Source: Sphaerimonospora sp050942215
GTDB lineage: Bacteria > Actinomycetota > Actinomycetes > Streptosporangiales > Streptosporangiaceae
Length of the DNA: 64,000 bases
Direction of reading: 5' to 3'
Assembly (NCBI RefSeq): GCF_050942215.1
Contig: NZ_CP192056.1
Span: 6,138,001 to 6,202,000, forward strand
In this document: piece by piece, positions 16,974-25,623 of the stretch
How the letters are laid out: each line of letters begins with the position of its first letter
How positions within the stretch are numbered: the first letter of the stretch is position 1
Position numbers and translations under genes: made by a program
The notes under the pieces: model-generated
What the model was told of the DNA's origin: nothing
Seen by the model: the letters and a program-made list of their open reading frames with translations, nothing else
Databases searched by the model: none

Positions 16974-17855
16974 TCATCCACCGCCGGTCATGCGGGCCAG
17001 GGCCGGGTAGCCCAGCAGGACCATGAACCCGACGATGGTCAGGGACATGGGGACGGTCATGGTCTCGGTACGGCTCTTGGCCCTGGCGAGCAGTGCGGCC
17101 AGCTCGCTCTCGCGCAGACTGGCGGCCTTGGCTTTGAGGGTGTCGAGGATGCTGGCGCCCTCGGTGCCGGCCATCCGGGCGATCGCGGCGACCTCGGCCA
17201 GTTCGGGAACGGCGATCTCCTGCGACAGGCGGGCGAGCTCGTCCCAGGCGGATCCGGTGCCGCGGAAGGCCGGGTCGAGCGCGGCTGCGAGCCGTTTGAA
17301 CGTCCGGCCCTTTCCGACCCGTGCGGCGGAGTCCAGCGCGTCGGCAGGTCCGCGACCCGCCAGCCGGCCCAGGGCGACCAGGTCTAGATAGCAGACCAGG
17401 GCTCGGCGGAATTGCCGCCGCGCGTTGGCGGCCTCCACGCGCAGCGACAGCTCGGGCGCGGTGAACATCACGGCGCCGAAGACGGCCGACGCCGCCCACA
17501 GGAAAATCGCGGGGAAGGTGACGTCGAGCAGCCAGCCGTACGTCCACAGGATGGCCGGTCCGCACAGGCCGGCCGCCATGAGCAGCGCTTTGCGGCCGAG
17601 ATGGGTTTCCCGGCTCCGGCCGACGATGGCTAGATCGGCAGCCGTGGCACGATTACCCAGCCAGGAGGAACCCAACACCCCGATGACAGAGCGCCGGAGA
17701 CGCTCCCGCAGGCTGTAGATCTCAACGGGGCCGCCGCCTGGTTGGAGGCGTGCCAGCGAGGCAGCCAGCTCGGGTGGGCTGGGCCGTACGGCGAGCAGGA
17801 TCAGGAAGAGCCCGAGGCCCATCGTGCCCCCGGCCGCGAGGGTCACCCAGGTCAT
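16974..17855 (-). CDS. tadC: TadC-like pilus inner-membrane platform protein
   Basis: A 293-residue protein with a type II secretion F domain: membrane helices at the N-terminus and near 115-150, a cytoplasmic helical domain (Y-L-D-L-V-A-L-G-R-L-A-G-R-G-P-A and M-A-G-T-E-G-A-S-I), and a final helix. The ATG at 17855 overlaps the TadB stop as ATGA, which fixes the start against a much longer open frame. It should pair with TadB as the membrane platform driven by TadA. Confidence 0.88.
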   Translation of the reverse strand: MTWVTLAAGGTMGLGLFLILLAVRPSPPELAASLARLQPGGGPVEIYSLRERLRRSVIGVLGSSWLGNRATAADLAIVGRSRETHLGRKALLMAAGLCGPAILWTYGWLLDVTFPAIFLWAASAVFGAVMFTAPELSLRVEAANARRQFRRALVCYLDLVALGRLAGRGPADALDSAARVGKGRTFKRLAAALDPAFRGTGSAWDELARLSQEIAVPELAEVAAIARMAGTEGASILDTLKAKAASLRESELAALLARAKSRTETMTVPMSLTIVGFMVLLGYPALARMTGGG

Positions 17856-18673
17856 CCTGTGGCCTCCTCGTTCAGGAAGCGGTCGACCTCGGGTGCGCTG
17901 CCGAGGCGGTGGATCCACCAGAACGTCACGGCGTACAGTCCGGCGACCCCGGCGAGGACGAGCTGCCCGAATCCGGTGCCGAACGGTGCCACGTACTCCT
18001 GGTTGAGCAGGGCGAAGCTGGTGTAGCCCAGCAGCGCTCCGATGACCCATCGGGCTGTGGTGCGGTGCCGGGAGCGCTCGGCCTCGACCTCGCGCTGGGC
18101 GGAGACGTCCATGCTGACGGTCCGGGCGAGTCCCTGGAGCACCTCCCGCAGGCCCCGGCCCCGGGACTCTGCGGCGAGGATCAGGGAGGCGGCGGCCATG
18201 TCGCCGACCAGGTCGTTGAGTTCGTCGGCGAAGGCGCGCAGGGCGGTGTCGGCCGGGACCCGCAGGGCCAGACGGCGGGCGAGCGCGCTGACCTCGGCGG
18301 CGATCGGCTCGGGGGCGTTGCGGGCACTGATGGCCAGAGCCTCCTCGATGCCGGCACTGCCAGACAGGGCGTCGGCGAGCTGGCGGATCCAGGTCTCGAT
18401 GGCCTCCAGCCGGGCGATCCTGCGCGCCGCCTCGCGGCCGGACAGGACCCGAGGCAGGAGCAGTACGGCCGCGCTGGTGGCGAAGGCGGCGACCGGCCAT
18501 GCGGTCAGCCAGAACACGACGACCGCGGCCCCCACGGCCAGCATGAGGGGGACGGTCGGGAGCTTCACGTGTCGGCGTCTGCGGTGCCGTACCGGGACCC
18601 GTTGCAGGCCGACGACGAGCAGGATAACCCCGGAAGTAAACACGCCTCCGGCAAGTGCGGCGATCAGTTCCAC
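17852..18673 (-). CDS. tadB: TadB-like pilus inner-membrane platform protein
   Basis: About 273 residues, with membrane helices at the N-terminus and C-terminus around a type II secretion F domain (W-I-R-Q-L-A-D-A-L-S-G-S-A-G-I-E-E-A-L; E-S-R-G-R-G-L-R-E-V-L). The GTG at 18673 is chosen because it falls within the last codons of tadA, as elsewhere in this tightly overlapped operon, and because the frame further upstream is not TadB-like. Confidence 0.87.
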   Translation of the reverse strand: MELIAALAGGVFTSGVILLVVGLQRVPVRHRRRRHVKLPTVPLMLAVGAAVVVFWLTAWPVAAFATSAAVLLLPRVLSGREAARRIARLEAIETWIRQLADALSGSAGIEEALAISARNAPEPIAAEVSALARRLALRVPADTALRAFADELNDLVGDMAAASLILAAESRGRGLREVLQGLARTVSMDVSAQREVEAERSRHRTTARWVIGALLGYTSFALLNQEYVAPFGTGFGQLVLAGVAGLYAVTFWWIHRLGSAPEVDRFLNEEATG

Positions 18674-19965
18674 ACCGCACCCGCTCTCGGGATGAACATG
18701 GTGGGGTCGAAGCCCGCCTTGACCAGCCTTTCCATGCACTGGGGAGTGATGTTGGGGACGGCCCGCCCCTCCGGCCCGGGTACGAAGACGCGGTTGATGG
18801 CAGGGACGACCGAGTCGGTCGGGGGCAGGACCTCGAAGATCTCCGAGACGTACCGTGCGTTCACCGGGGCGTCGAGATCATGGCTCACCTCGTGGCGGAG
18901 GTAGACGATGAAGTCGACCGCCTTGCCGACCAGCCGGAACAGCGCGTCGGCGGGCATCGTCCCGGCGAGGATCTCCATCCTGGGGAAGATCTCCTCGGCC
19001 GAGTCGGCGTGCATGGTGCAGATCGAGCCGCGACCGCCGGAGTTCATCGCGACCAGCATGGGCACCAGTTCGTCGCTACGGACCTCGCCCACCAGGATCC
19101 GGCGTCCATTGAAACGGAACGCGTCGTCGATCAGCTGACGCATGCTGATGCCGCCCTCGCCCTCGGAGTTGGCGGCGCGGGCCTCGAAGCTGAGCACGTC
19201 GTGGTGCCGGTCGGGCATCAGGTGCAGGAAAAGCTCGCGCTCGTTCTCGACCGTGATGATCCGTTCGTACGGGTCGATGTCCCCGGCCAGGGCACGGACC
19301 AGAGTTGACTTGCCGGAGTTCATCGCCCCCGCAATGATCACGTTCATCGGGACGTTCATCACCGCACGCAGGAAATGCCGGACGGGCCAGGACATGGTCC
19401 CCCGAGCGGCCAGATCCGACATCGTCGCGTCGAGCATGCCGTGCTTGCGGATAGAGAACGCCGTGCTCGGGGTGATGCCGGTGGCTGCGGCGAGCCGGAC
19501 CGTATTGGACAGCGCCTTGTGCAGAATCGGTCGGGCCGTGGAGAAGTCCCGGGCGTTCTGCCCCTGGTAGATGCCCCACCGACGGACGTTCTCGATCAAC
19601 TCTTCCTCGCTGTCGGCGGCTGGCGGACCGAGCACCTTACGCCCATCGCTGTAGGTCACCCAGACGATGTCCCACCGGTTGACGTCGATGTTCTCGACCT
19701 GGGGATCGTCCACGAGCGGCTGCAGGTCCCCCAGGTAGAAGATCCGGTTCTCGACGGCCTTCTTGAGAGCCTCCTCCTCATCCAAGGTGGGGGCGGGCCG
19801 GCCGAGCAGAATGAGGTTGTCCGCATACGCGCGGACCACGTTCGTGATGGCGGCCTTGCCGTACTGCAGGGTCGCCTCCGGCCCGGTCACGCCCGACTCA
19901 TCGAGAGCTCTGTTGACCTGCTGCTGCAGTTCCCGTACGGCACGGCGGAAGTCGTGGTCGTCCAT
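18664..19965 (-). CDS. tadA: TadA/CpaF-type pilus assembly ATPase
   Basis: A 433-residue secretion ATPase. Walker A is G-A-M-N-S-G-K-S-T-L, the Asp box and Walker B region include V-E-N-E-R-E-L and I-L-V-G-E-V-R, and the His box carries C-T-M-H-A-D-S-A. These are intact, so it should power Flp pilus assembly. Its ATG overlaps the TadZ stop by one base (TGATG). A longer open frame upstream is read over tadZ and is not used. Confidence 0.93.
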   Translation of the reverse strand: MDDHDFRRAVRELQQQVNRALDESGVTGPEATLQYGKAAITNVVRAYADNLILLGRPAPTLDEEEALKKAVENRIFYLGDLQPLVDDPQVENIDVNRWDIVWVTYSDGRKVLGPPAADSEEELIENVRRWGIYQGQNARDFSTARPILHKALSNTVRLAAATGITPSTAFSIRKHGMLDATMSDLAARGTMSWPVRHFLRAVMNVPMNVIIAGAMNSGKSTLVRALAGDIDPYERIITVENERELFLHLMPDRHHDVLSFEARAANSEGEGGISMRQLIDDAFRFNGRRILVGEVRSDELVPMLVAMNSGGRGSICTMHADSAEEIFPRMEILAGTMPADALFRLVGKAVDFIVYLRHEVSHDLDAPVNARYVSEIFEVLPPTDSVVPAINRVFVPGPEGRAVPNITPQCMERLVKAGFDPTMFIPRAGAVWN

Positions 19966-20687
19966 CACGCCGTCACCTCCCCGCCCTGCTCGGCGAGGGC
20001 GGCGGCGAGCGCTCGAGCACTGCGCATCAGCGGCGACAGCGGCCGGACCTGGCCGACGCCGTACGCGAGCGCCGGGACGGACCACTTGTCGTACGGAAGC
20101 CAGGCCGCGACCGTGGCGCCGAGTGTCTCGGCAATCTCCTTGAGCTGGTACTGGCCGTCCCCGACAACGATCAGTTCGGGATCCGGTAGGTGCCCCCGCA
20201 GTTCCTTCAGATCGCGGATGACGGAGGTCGTGGCGTGCAGGTGGACCAGGGTTGGCCGGGTGGCGACGAACACCCGATCGGCACGCACCAGCAGGGGCTC
20301 CGGCGTGTCCGGCCGCCCTACCTGGCCCAGGTCCACGATCACGTCCTCTTCGAGGGAGGCCAGGCAGCCCGCGATCTCCGGCCAGAGCGGTTGGAGCGCC
20401 TCGGCCTGCTTCGGCTCGGCCAGACCAGGGAGAATCAGCTTCCCTTCCTGGATGGCGTAGAGCTGGTCGGGCAGCGCCTCGGCCGCGGGGACTCCCCTTC
20501 GGATCTTCACACCCCATTCGGCCAGGCCGCGGTCGCGCGGCGTGCCGGCGAGGTAACCGGACAAGATGGTGCCGCCCCCGGGGTCCGCTTCGGCGAGCAG
20601 CACCGGGCGCGGCCACTCCAGGAAGAGCGCGAGCGAGCTGGTGGTCGAACCGGCGAAATGTCCACCCGAGCAGATCACCTTCAGCAT
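19965..20687 (-). CDS. TadZ/CpaE-like MinD-family protein
   Basis: About 240 residues with a MinD/ParA-like start, V-I-C-S-G-G-H-F-A-G-S-T-T-S, a degenerate Walker A lacking the usual invariant Lys positions, which is common in TadZ proteins. It probably places the pilus machine in the cell. The ATG at 20687 has GGAG upstream and overlaps the CpaB stop. Confidence 0.82.
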   Translation of the reverse strand: MLKVICSGGHFAGSTTSSLALFLEWPRPVLLAEADPGGGTILSGYLAGTPRDRGLAEWGVKIRRGVPAAEALPDQLYAIQEGKLILPGLAEPKQAEALQPLWPEIAGCLASLEEDVIVDLGQVGRPDTPEPLLVRADRVFVATRPTLVHLHATTSVIRDLKELRGHLPDPELIVVGDGQYQLKEIAETLGATVAAWLPYDKWSVPALAYGVGQVRPLSPLMRSARALAAALAEQGGEVTA

Positions 20688-21394
20688 GGCATCTCCGCCG
20701 GGGCGGAGGTCTTGGTCTGCGACGCGGACCCGGGCGGACATGCCTGGGCGGCGAAATGGGCTCGGCCGGCCTTCGATCCGAGAACCATCGCGATCTTTCC
20801 CTCCGCCGCCAGCCGGGCCAGAGCCGTACCCGTCGTGGTCGGCACCAGCAGGTCCACGACCACGGTCCCGTCGGCGTCGGGCTGGCCGACCTTGTCGACC
20901 AGCGCGCGGTAGTCAGCGCCTTGCCGCCCCTCCTCTGATACGGCTGCCGCGACAATCCGGTCACCGGGCTTTAGCCCACGCGCGGGGAGTTGGCTCGCCT
21001 TGAGCGCGATCGGCACGATCTGCTGGCCGTCGTCCGGAATGAGGGCCGTGCCGAACTGGGACGGTGCGAGCAGCGTCCCAGCCTTGAGGTCGGCGGTGGC
21101 CCGCTTGCCGATGACGCCGTCCCGGTCCTGCGCGCGGGTCCACTGCATCCCCGGCACCACCCCGACCGCGAGGCTCGTCAGGTCCTGAGCCTCGATGACC
21201 TGGCCGATCGGCACGTCACGCGCCATGATCAGGACCTGCGTGCGATGCGCCGCCAGCTGATACAGCTGCAGCACCGTGACCGCGCTCAACACCACGGCCA
21301 GGACACCGACGATGGCCATGGCGGGACGGCGCTTGCCAGGCACGGGCCGTGCGGGCGGCGGGCTGTTCGTGGCGCTTAACGATCGCTGGAGCAT
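20681..21394 (-). CDS. CpaB/RcpC-like SAF domain protein
   Basis: A 237-residue protein with one N-terminal membrane helix followed by an SAF domain (V-L-I-M-A-R-D-V-P-I-G-Q-V-I) and a RcpC-like region (I-P-D-D-G-Q-Q-I-V-P-I-A-L). CpaB/RcpC proteins stabilise or modify the Flp pilus at the cell surface. It lies directly after the secreted protein gene and overlaps tadZ. Confidence 0.87.
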   Translation of the reverse strand: MLQRSLSATNSPPPARPVPGKRRPAMAIVGVLAVVLSAVTVLQLYQLAAHRTQVLIMARDVPIGQVIEAQDLTSLAVGVVPGMQWTRAQDRDGVIGKRATADLKAGTLLAPSQFGTALIPDDGQQIVPIALKASQLPARGLKPGDRIVAAAVSEEGRQGADYRALVDKVGQPDADGTVVVDLLVPTTTGTALARLAAEGKIAMVLGSKAGRAHFAAQACPPGSASQTKTSAPAEMPC

Positions 21395-21397
21395 GCG

Positions 21398-22255
21398 TTA
21401 GTCCTTGGTGATGAGTGCCTGAGCTTCCGCGATGCGGAGGGGAAACGAGGTCGATCGGGTGATCGGTGGCAGCGTGCCCCCGGTCCCACCCGACCCGGTC
21501 CACGTGCCGCTCCACGTGACGGTCACGGTGACCCGATAGGCGTTCCCCTGCCTCTGGCGAAACGACGGCTGGAGGTATTTCACCGAGCACGTCGGTTTCT
21601 GCCGGTGCGCGGGGAGCCTCGGGTTGTACGGCCTGCCGGGCCCGTCACATGAGACAGGCCTGCGGCCGTCACCCGGATCGACGGTCATCTTCTGCGGGCG
21701 GGCGGTCGCCTCCGCCCAGACGCCGGCCGTCTCCACCCGCTTGTGCTTCGGGCCCCACTCCCCCTTGGCCAGGTAGACCCACTCGTCTAGACCGACGAGA
21801 CCGTTGGAGTCACGCGGCGGAGCGGTGAAGACTTTCGGCTCGCGCACCGGAATCATCGCCCACGCCCGCCGAGCCAACTCCTCGGGCGTCACCTGGGCAG
21901 CTGCCAGCGCACGATCGGGAACCCAGCGGACATCGCGGAAGCCGTCGGAACAGTCCACCAGGTAATAGGCGCCCTCACCCTTCGGGACACCGCTGGGACT
22001 CGATGCCGGATCGACCCATTCCAGACCGCCGTTCTCCACGCCGTCCGCATGCCATGGTGTGTAGGAGCAGGTCACACCAGACCCACGACGAGCCGCGCTC
22101 CCGCTTGTAACCTGCTGGCCAAAGCTCGGGTCCTTGTTGGCTGTCAGGTAATAACCCCAAGACATTGCCTGGACTGCGTTGCCGTCCGAGGAGGGTGAGG
22201 GCACAGGCGCCATCACGGCAGACAGCAAGCCAGCGATCACTAGCCGACCGAACAC
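21398..22255 (-). CDS. Predicted secreted protein of the Tad operon
   Basis: A 285-residue protein with a hydrophobic N-terminal signal (about residues 4-17) and a Trp- and Tyr-rich extracytoplasmic region with several Cys. It begins with GTG inside the last codons of the lipoprotein gene and ends four bases before cpaB, so it belongs to the pilus operon. Such proteins recur at the head of Tad loci in this order, but I know of no defined function. Confidence 0.75.
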   Translation of the reverse strand: MFGRLVIAGLLSAVMAPVPSPSSDGNAVQAMSWGYYLTANKDPSFGQQVTSGSAARRGSGVTCSYTPWHADGVENGGLEWVDPASSPSGVPKGEGAYYLVDCSDGFRDVRWVPDRALAAAQVTPEELARRAWAMIPVREPKVFTAPPRDSNGLVGLDEWVYLAKGEWGPKHKRVETAGVWAEATARPQKMTVDPGDGRRPVSCDGPGRPYNPRLPAHRQKPTCSVKYLQPSFRQRQGNAYRVTVTVTWSGTWTGSGGTGGTLPPITRSTSFPLRIAEAQALITKD

Positions 22256-22800
22256 GGCTGCCTCACCTGCTCAAGCGTCGAGACCTTCCACGCACCGTCA
22301 ACCAAGAGCAGCGTCGCGACGAGATGCGTGTTCTCACTCCCGTGAAGGACCCGCTTCGAGGTCTTCTCATCCATCTGCCCGGTATTCCGGTCGTCCTGGC
22401 AGTCGTGCAGCGTGGCCTTCTGTCCCCTGATCTTCACGTCGAAAGGGTGAAACACTGGCATTCCCCAGGTGAATCTGCCAGTGGCCCGAAGGGCGACGAT
22501 GCCCCGAAGCATCCTGCTCAGCAAGGGTTCAGTCGCGTACGGGTCGATGATTGGCTTGCGTTGCCCATCAGGATTGTGCTCAGCACGCCGACCCGCAAAG
22601 TAGATGCCCTTGTAGGCCACGATCACCGCTTCCTTCGCCGCCGCTCCGGTGGGTGTAGGAGCAGGTTGCGCAGAGACGGTCGTCGCAGCCGAGGGCGACG
22701 CATTCGGCATTGCCCCCTCGTTCACCGCGCAGGCTGAAGCCGACAGCGCGAGAACGGTCAGCACAAGCCGCTTGGAATATCGCCGAACTAACGCCACCAC
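22240..22800 (-). CDS. Predicted lipoprotein, first gene of the Tad operon
   Basis: A 186-residue protein with a lipobox, L-S-A-S-A-C at about residues 19-24, a Ser/Pro/Thr linker and a compact domain with G-I-Y-F-A-G, D-P-Y-A-T-E-P-L-L and L-L-V-D-G-A-W-K-V. The latter resembles an NTF2-like or mce-associated fold; the match is tentative. GTG start. It overlaps the next gene by 16 bases and probably heads the operon; the 270 bases upstream, up to the IS1380 end, would hold the promoter. Confidence 0.72.
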   Translation of the reverse strand: MVALVRRYSKRLVLTVLALSASACAVNEGAMPNASPSAATTVSAQPAPTPTGAAAKEAVIVAYKGIYFAGRRAEHNPDGQRKPIIDPYATEPLLSRMLRGIVALRATGRFTWGMPVFHPFDVKIRGQKATLHDCQDDRNTGQMDEKTSKRVLHGSENTHLVATLLLVDGAWKVSTLEQVRQPCSVG

Positions 22801-23070
22801 CAGCGCCCTTTACTCAAAGCAATCGAATCATCGCGGAGAGCTACAGGTTAGATGGCAGGTCTCGGTGATGCCAGAGGCGAAAACTAACCAGAAGGACACA
22901 TTGAAGTAGCCACCAAGGCTGCCCCGGTGGCGAAAACAACTTTAAAGAGATTTATCGCTTACTCGACGCCCTATCACCCAGTCATATCCAAAATTCTACT
23001 TTCCCGATCAAGCACCCCACCGCCGTACTGAGCCAATCCCGATCGCACCGCCTACATGCGGCGGCGTTAA

Positions 23071-24731
23071 CCTCGATCTTTCACGCCGATGTGGTGGCTG
23101 GCTGAGGGTTTCGGCTGGAGTGTGATTTTGGGGTTCTGGTCAGCCTGGCCGCCCGGCTGTCGCGCCGGGAGGGCGGGGTTCCACGGGCCCGAAGATTGTC
23201 CTTTCCTGGTCGTAGGGGCGGATTTGTGCAGGTCAGGTCGGTGTCGGGAGCGCCTGCAGCCGGGTGATCGCGGTCACGAGCTGCTCGCTCCAGGGCCAGC
23301 GCGCGGCCAGACGCAGCCGTAGTCGGCGGCCGCCACGGACCAGTCGAGCGGCGACCGCGAACAAGCGCAGCCGCAGGCGTTTGGGTTCGTAGCAGCGAGC
23401 GGAACTGCCGTGCAGGGCGAGCATCTGCATCCACGCCAGTAACTCGCAGGCAAGCGCAACGATCTCGCACCAGATCTGGTTCTGGGCGAAGTCGTGCAGC
23501 GGCAGGTTGGCCAGGCCGGTGTCCTTCGCGCAGCGGATGCGGTCCTCGCAACGCGCCCGGCGGCGGTGGCGTAACTCCAGGTCGGCGAGCTGACCGCGCC
23601 GTGTGTTGGTGACGAAGCAGGTGAAGCGGTGCCCGTCGATGTCGGTGAAGCGTAGCTGCGCGCCCGGGTGCGGGCGCTCCTTGCGGACGATCAGGCGCAT
23701 CCCCTTCGGCCAGCCTTCCCACCTGACCATGCCGGTCAGCTCGGCGACCCAGGCACCCGGCCGTACCTGGCCCTCGGCGTCGTAGGCGGGCGTCCACGCC
23801 TGCTCGGGCAGGGCCAGAATCGCCGTCTGCACCTCCTCGGTGAGGGTGAACCCGATCGAGTAGGCGAGCTGCCGTCCTGGCTTGGTGAGCCAGGTGAGGA
23901 ACTCTCGGGTGCCGCCGCCGGAGTCAGTGCGGATCAGCACCTGGCGGCGGCGGTGTTTGGGGAACTGGGCCAAGGCCAGGCGGGTGGCTTCGATGTGATC
24001 GGCGGCGGTGTTGGACCCGGCGTTACCGGGCCGCAGCAGCAGGGCCAGCGGCTCGCCGGCAGCACCCGCGCCGTGGTCGGCGAAGACCGTCATCGGGTGG
24101 AACCCGAAGGTCTTCTTCCAGGTCGGCGCGGCCTGCTCCTTGCCGGAGTGGGCGATGACGATGGTCGCGTCGATGTCGATGGGAATCAGTTCCCCGTCCG
24201 CGCCCGGCGCGTGGTTGTCCGCCAGCGTCCAGGCCCGCTGTCGCGCGGTGGCTCGGGCGATGCGGATCGCCTTCAATGCGCGAACGGAGTCGGCGGCCAG
24301 CCGATCGATCAGCCGGGACACGGTCGGGTCGGAGGCGATCGGGCCGAACAGCTCGCTCTGGGCGCGGAGCATCGCGATGTCGGCTAGGCAGTCCCCGCCC
24401 AGCGCCAGCGTGAGGGCCAGGTCGGTGATGACCTTGCCGGGATCGTGGACGGCCCGTGGTGGCCGCCATCGCTCCATCTGGGCTGATAGGGCTTTGTTCA
24501 GGCCGGTGATCCGCAGTGTCTCCAGCAGGAGCAGCCCACCGGCTTGGGAGACGAGTCCCGTTCCATCGGCGGAGACCACGATCTTGCGTTGGGAAGCGAT
24601 AGTCTGCACGTGAAAAGTGCCTTCTGAATTGGTGCGGACAGGACTCTCGACAAGCCCGATCCTCCCAGTTCAGAGGCGCTTTTCTCATGTAAACGATCAA
24701 CCTCGGAGAAATTCACCGCGAAAGCCCGAGG
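23071..24731 (-). mobile_element. IS1380-family element with TTAA target duplication
   Basis: The element is bounded by related ends that begin cctcg at 23071 and the complement ending at 24731, and is flanked on both sides by TTAA (23067-23070 and 24732-24735), a perfect 4-bp duplication. It encodes one transposase. Intact ends, an intact gene and an intact duplication indicate a recent insertion. Confidence 0.85.
23233..24609 (-). CDS. IS1380-family transposase
   Basis: A 458-residue DDE transposase. Recognisable blocks are V-S-A-D-G-T-G-L-V near the N-terminus, P-I-D-I-D-A-T-I-V with the first catalytic Asp, L-I-R-T-D-S-G-G-G with the second and R-C-E-D-R-I-R-C-A-K-D-T-G with the catalytic Glu, all in the order of the IS1380 family. 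No disruption is visible, so it may be active. Confidence 0.93.
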   Translation of the reverse strand: MQTIASQRKIVVSADGTGLVSQAGGLLLLETLRITGLNKALSAQMERWRPPRAVHDPGKVITDLALTLALGGDCLADIAMLRAQSELFGPIASDPTVSRLIDRLAADSVRALKAIRIARATARQRAWTLADNHAPGADGELIPIDIDATIVIAHSGKEQAAPTWKKTFGFHPMTVFADHGAGAAGEPLALLLRPGNAGSNTAADHIEATRLALAQFPKHRRRQVLIRTDSGGGTREFLTWLTKPGRQLAYSIGFTLTEEVQTAILALPEQAWTPAYDAEGQVRPGAWVAELTGMVRWEGWPKGMRLIVRKERPHPGAQLRFTDIDGHRFTCFVTNTRRGQLADLELRHRRRARCEDRIRCAKDTGLANLPLHDFAQNQIWCEIVALACELLAWMQMLALHGSSARCYEPKRLRLRLFAVAARLVRGGRRLRLRLAARWPWSEQLVTAITRLQALPTPT

Positions 24732-24779
24732 TTAAGCACCCTCGCACCGCATCATCAATTCAAGGTTTCCGAGCGACGC

Positions 24780-25064
24780 CTAACCGCCGATCTCCCACCA
24801 CTCCTCATCGGAGACCAGCGGCAGACCCAGCACGGTAAGCGCGGCGTCCACCCCCGTGCGGGTCAGCCGTCCATCAGCCCTGACCAGCCCCTGCGGACGC
24901 CGACTCTCACGCACCGCCACCTCGGCGACAGCCTCCTGTAGGCACACGAGCGTCTGACACATGTCCCGCAGGTCCGCGGTCGTCAGTTCCGGTACTTCAT
25001 CACCGTCTGGCACCGCATCCAACAGTTCCCCAGGCTCATTAGGCGCCAAGATGATCGAACTCAC
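24780..25064 (-). CDS. Small hypothetical protein in the FxLD-associated operon
   Basis: A 94-residue acidic protein with no membrane segment or known motif. It has a GTG start inside the end of the DUF397-like gene, so it is probably translated with it, and ends about 45 bases before the IS1380 element. The IS may have removed further operon genes. Confidence 0.6.
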   Translation of the reverse strand: MSSIILAPNEPGELLDAVPDGDEVPELTTADLRDMCQTLVCLQEAVAEVAVRESRRPQGLVRADGRLTRTGVDAALTVLGLPLVSDEEWWEIGG

Positions 25065-25377
25065 TACTCTTCACGGCCTTGACGAAGATCTCCCACGCGT
25101 GTCGACTGGTCGTCACGAAACTTGGGCGCTGCACGACCTCGGTGTGCGACAGGTCGCCGATCGCGATCGTGACCTCGTCACCCTCCTGCTGCGGGACGAA
25201 CTGGTCCGCCTTGACAGAGGCGAGGAAGCGACTCCACCGCGCCGGGCTCACCCGTACCGCCGCCTGTTCCTCGTCATCTGGGTCGCGGACGTAGACCACC
25301 CCTGCGCGCGCCTGGTACTCCGCTTCCAGCCCACTGCGCACCCCCACGCCCAACAGCGTGTTCCTCTGCTCACCCAT
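25039..25377 (-). CDS. DUF397-like protein
   Basis: A 112-residue protein with two DUF397-like endings: V-Y-V-R-D-P-D-D-E-E followed by S-P-A-R-W-S-R-F-L, and later V-T-T-S-R-H-A-W-E-I-F-V-K-A-V-K. The N-terminal half of a normal DUF397 unit is missing, so it looks like two shortened copies fused. It lies between the decayed FxLD precursor and a small hypothetical gene. Confidence 0.65.
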   Translation of the reverse strand: MGEQRNTLLGVGVRSGLEAEYQARAGVVYVRDPDDEEQAAVRVSPARWSRFLASVKADQFVPQQEGDEVTIAIGDLSHTEVVQRPSFVTTSRHAWEIFVKAVKSSEFDHLGA

Positions 25378-25557
25378 CCCGCGCTTCCTCCATCCGCAAC
25401 GAAGAGACCAACCCCCAGCCGTCGCCGGGGTCGCACATCATGATCGCGATCGGGTGGTGACCGTCCCCACGCGCATGTCCAGCTTGAAGTCCTCATCGGC
25501 GACGACGTCCGCCAAGTCCAGGGTCTCGGGGGCGTCGAGGGTCAGCAATGGAGCCAT
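25370..25557 (-). pseudogene. Decayed FxLD-family lanthipeptide precursor
   Basis: The start at 25557 opens a 39-codon frame with L-L-T-L-D-A-P-E-T-L-D-L-A and D-E-D-F-K-L-D-M-R-V, an FxLD-type leader. The frame ends in a TGA at 25440-25438. Adding one G in the G-run near 25463 would restore a longer frame with H-H-P-I-A-I-M-M-C-D and G-D-G-W-G, resembling the usual core in which Cys follows G-D-G; here that Cys is Trp and the later Cys are absent, with the stop at 25372-25370. The precursor is therefore frameshifted and its ring-forming residues are lost. It lies just after the FxLD methyltransferase gene. Confidence 0.6.
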
Positions 25558-25623
25558 CGAATCACTCTCCTCACAGTCGGGTGGGTTTGGTGGTGCACCT
25601 GGCCCGCGCAGGCCGCGTGGCGC

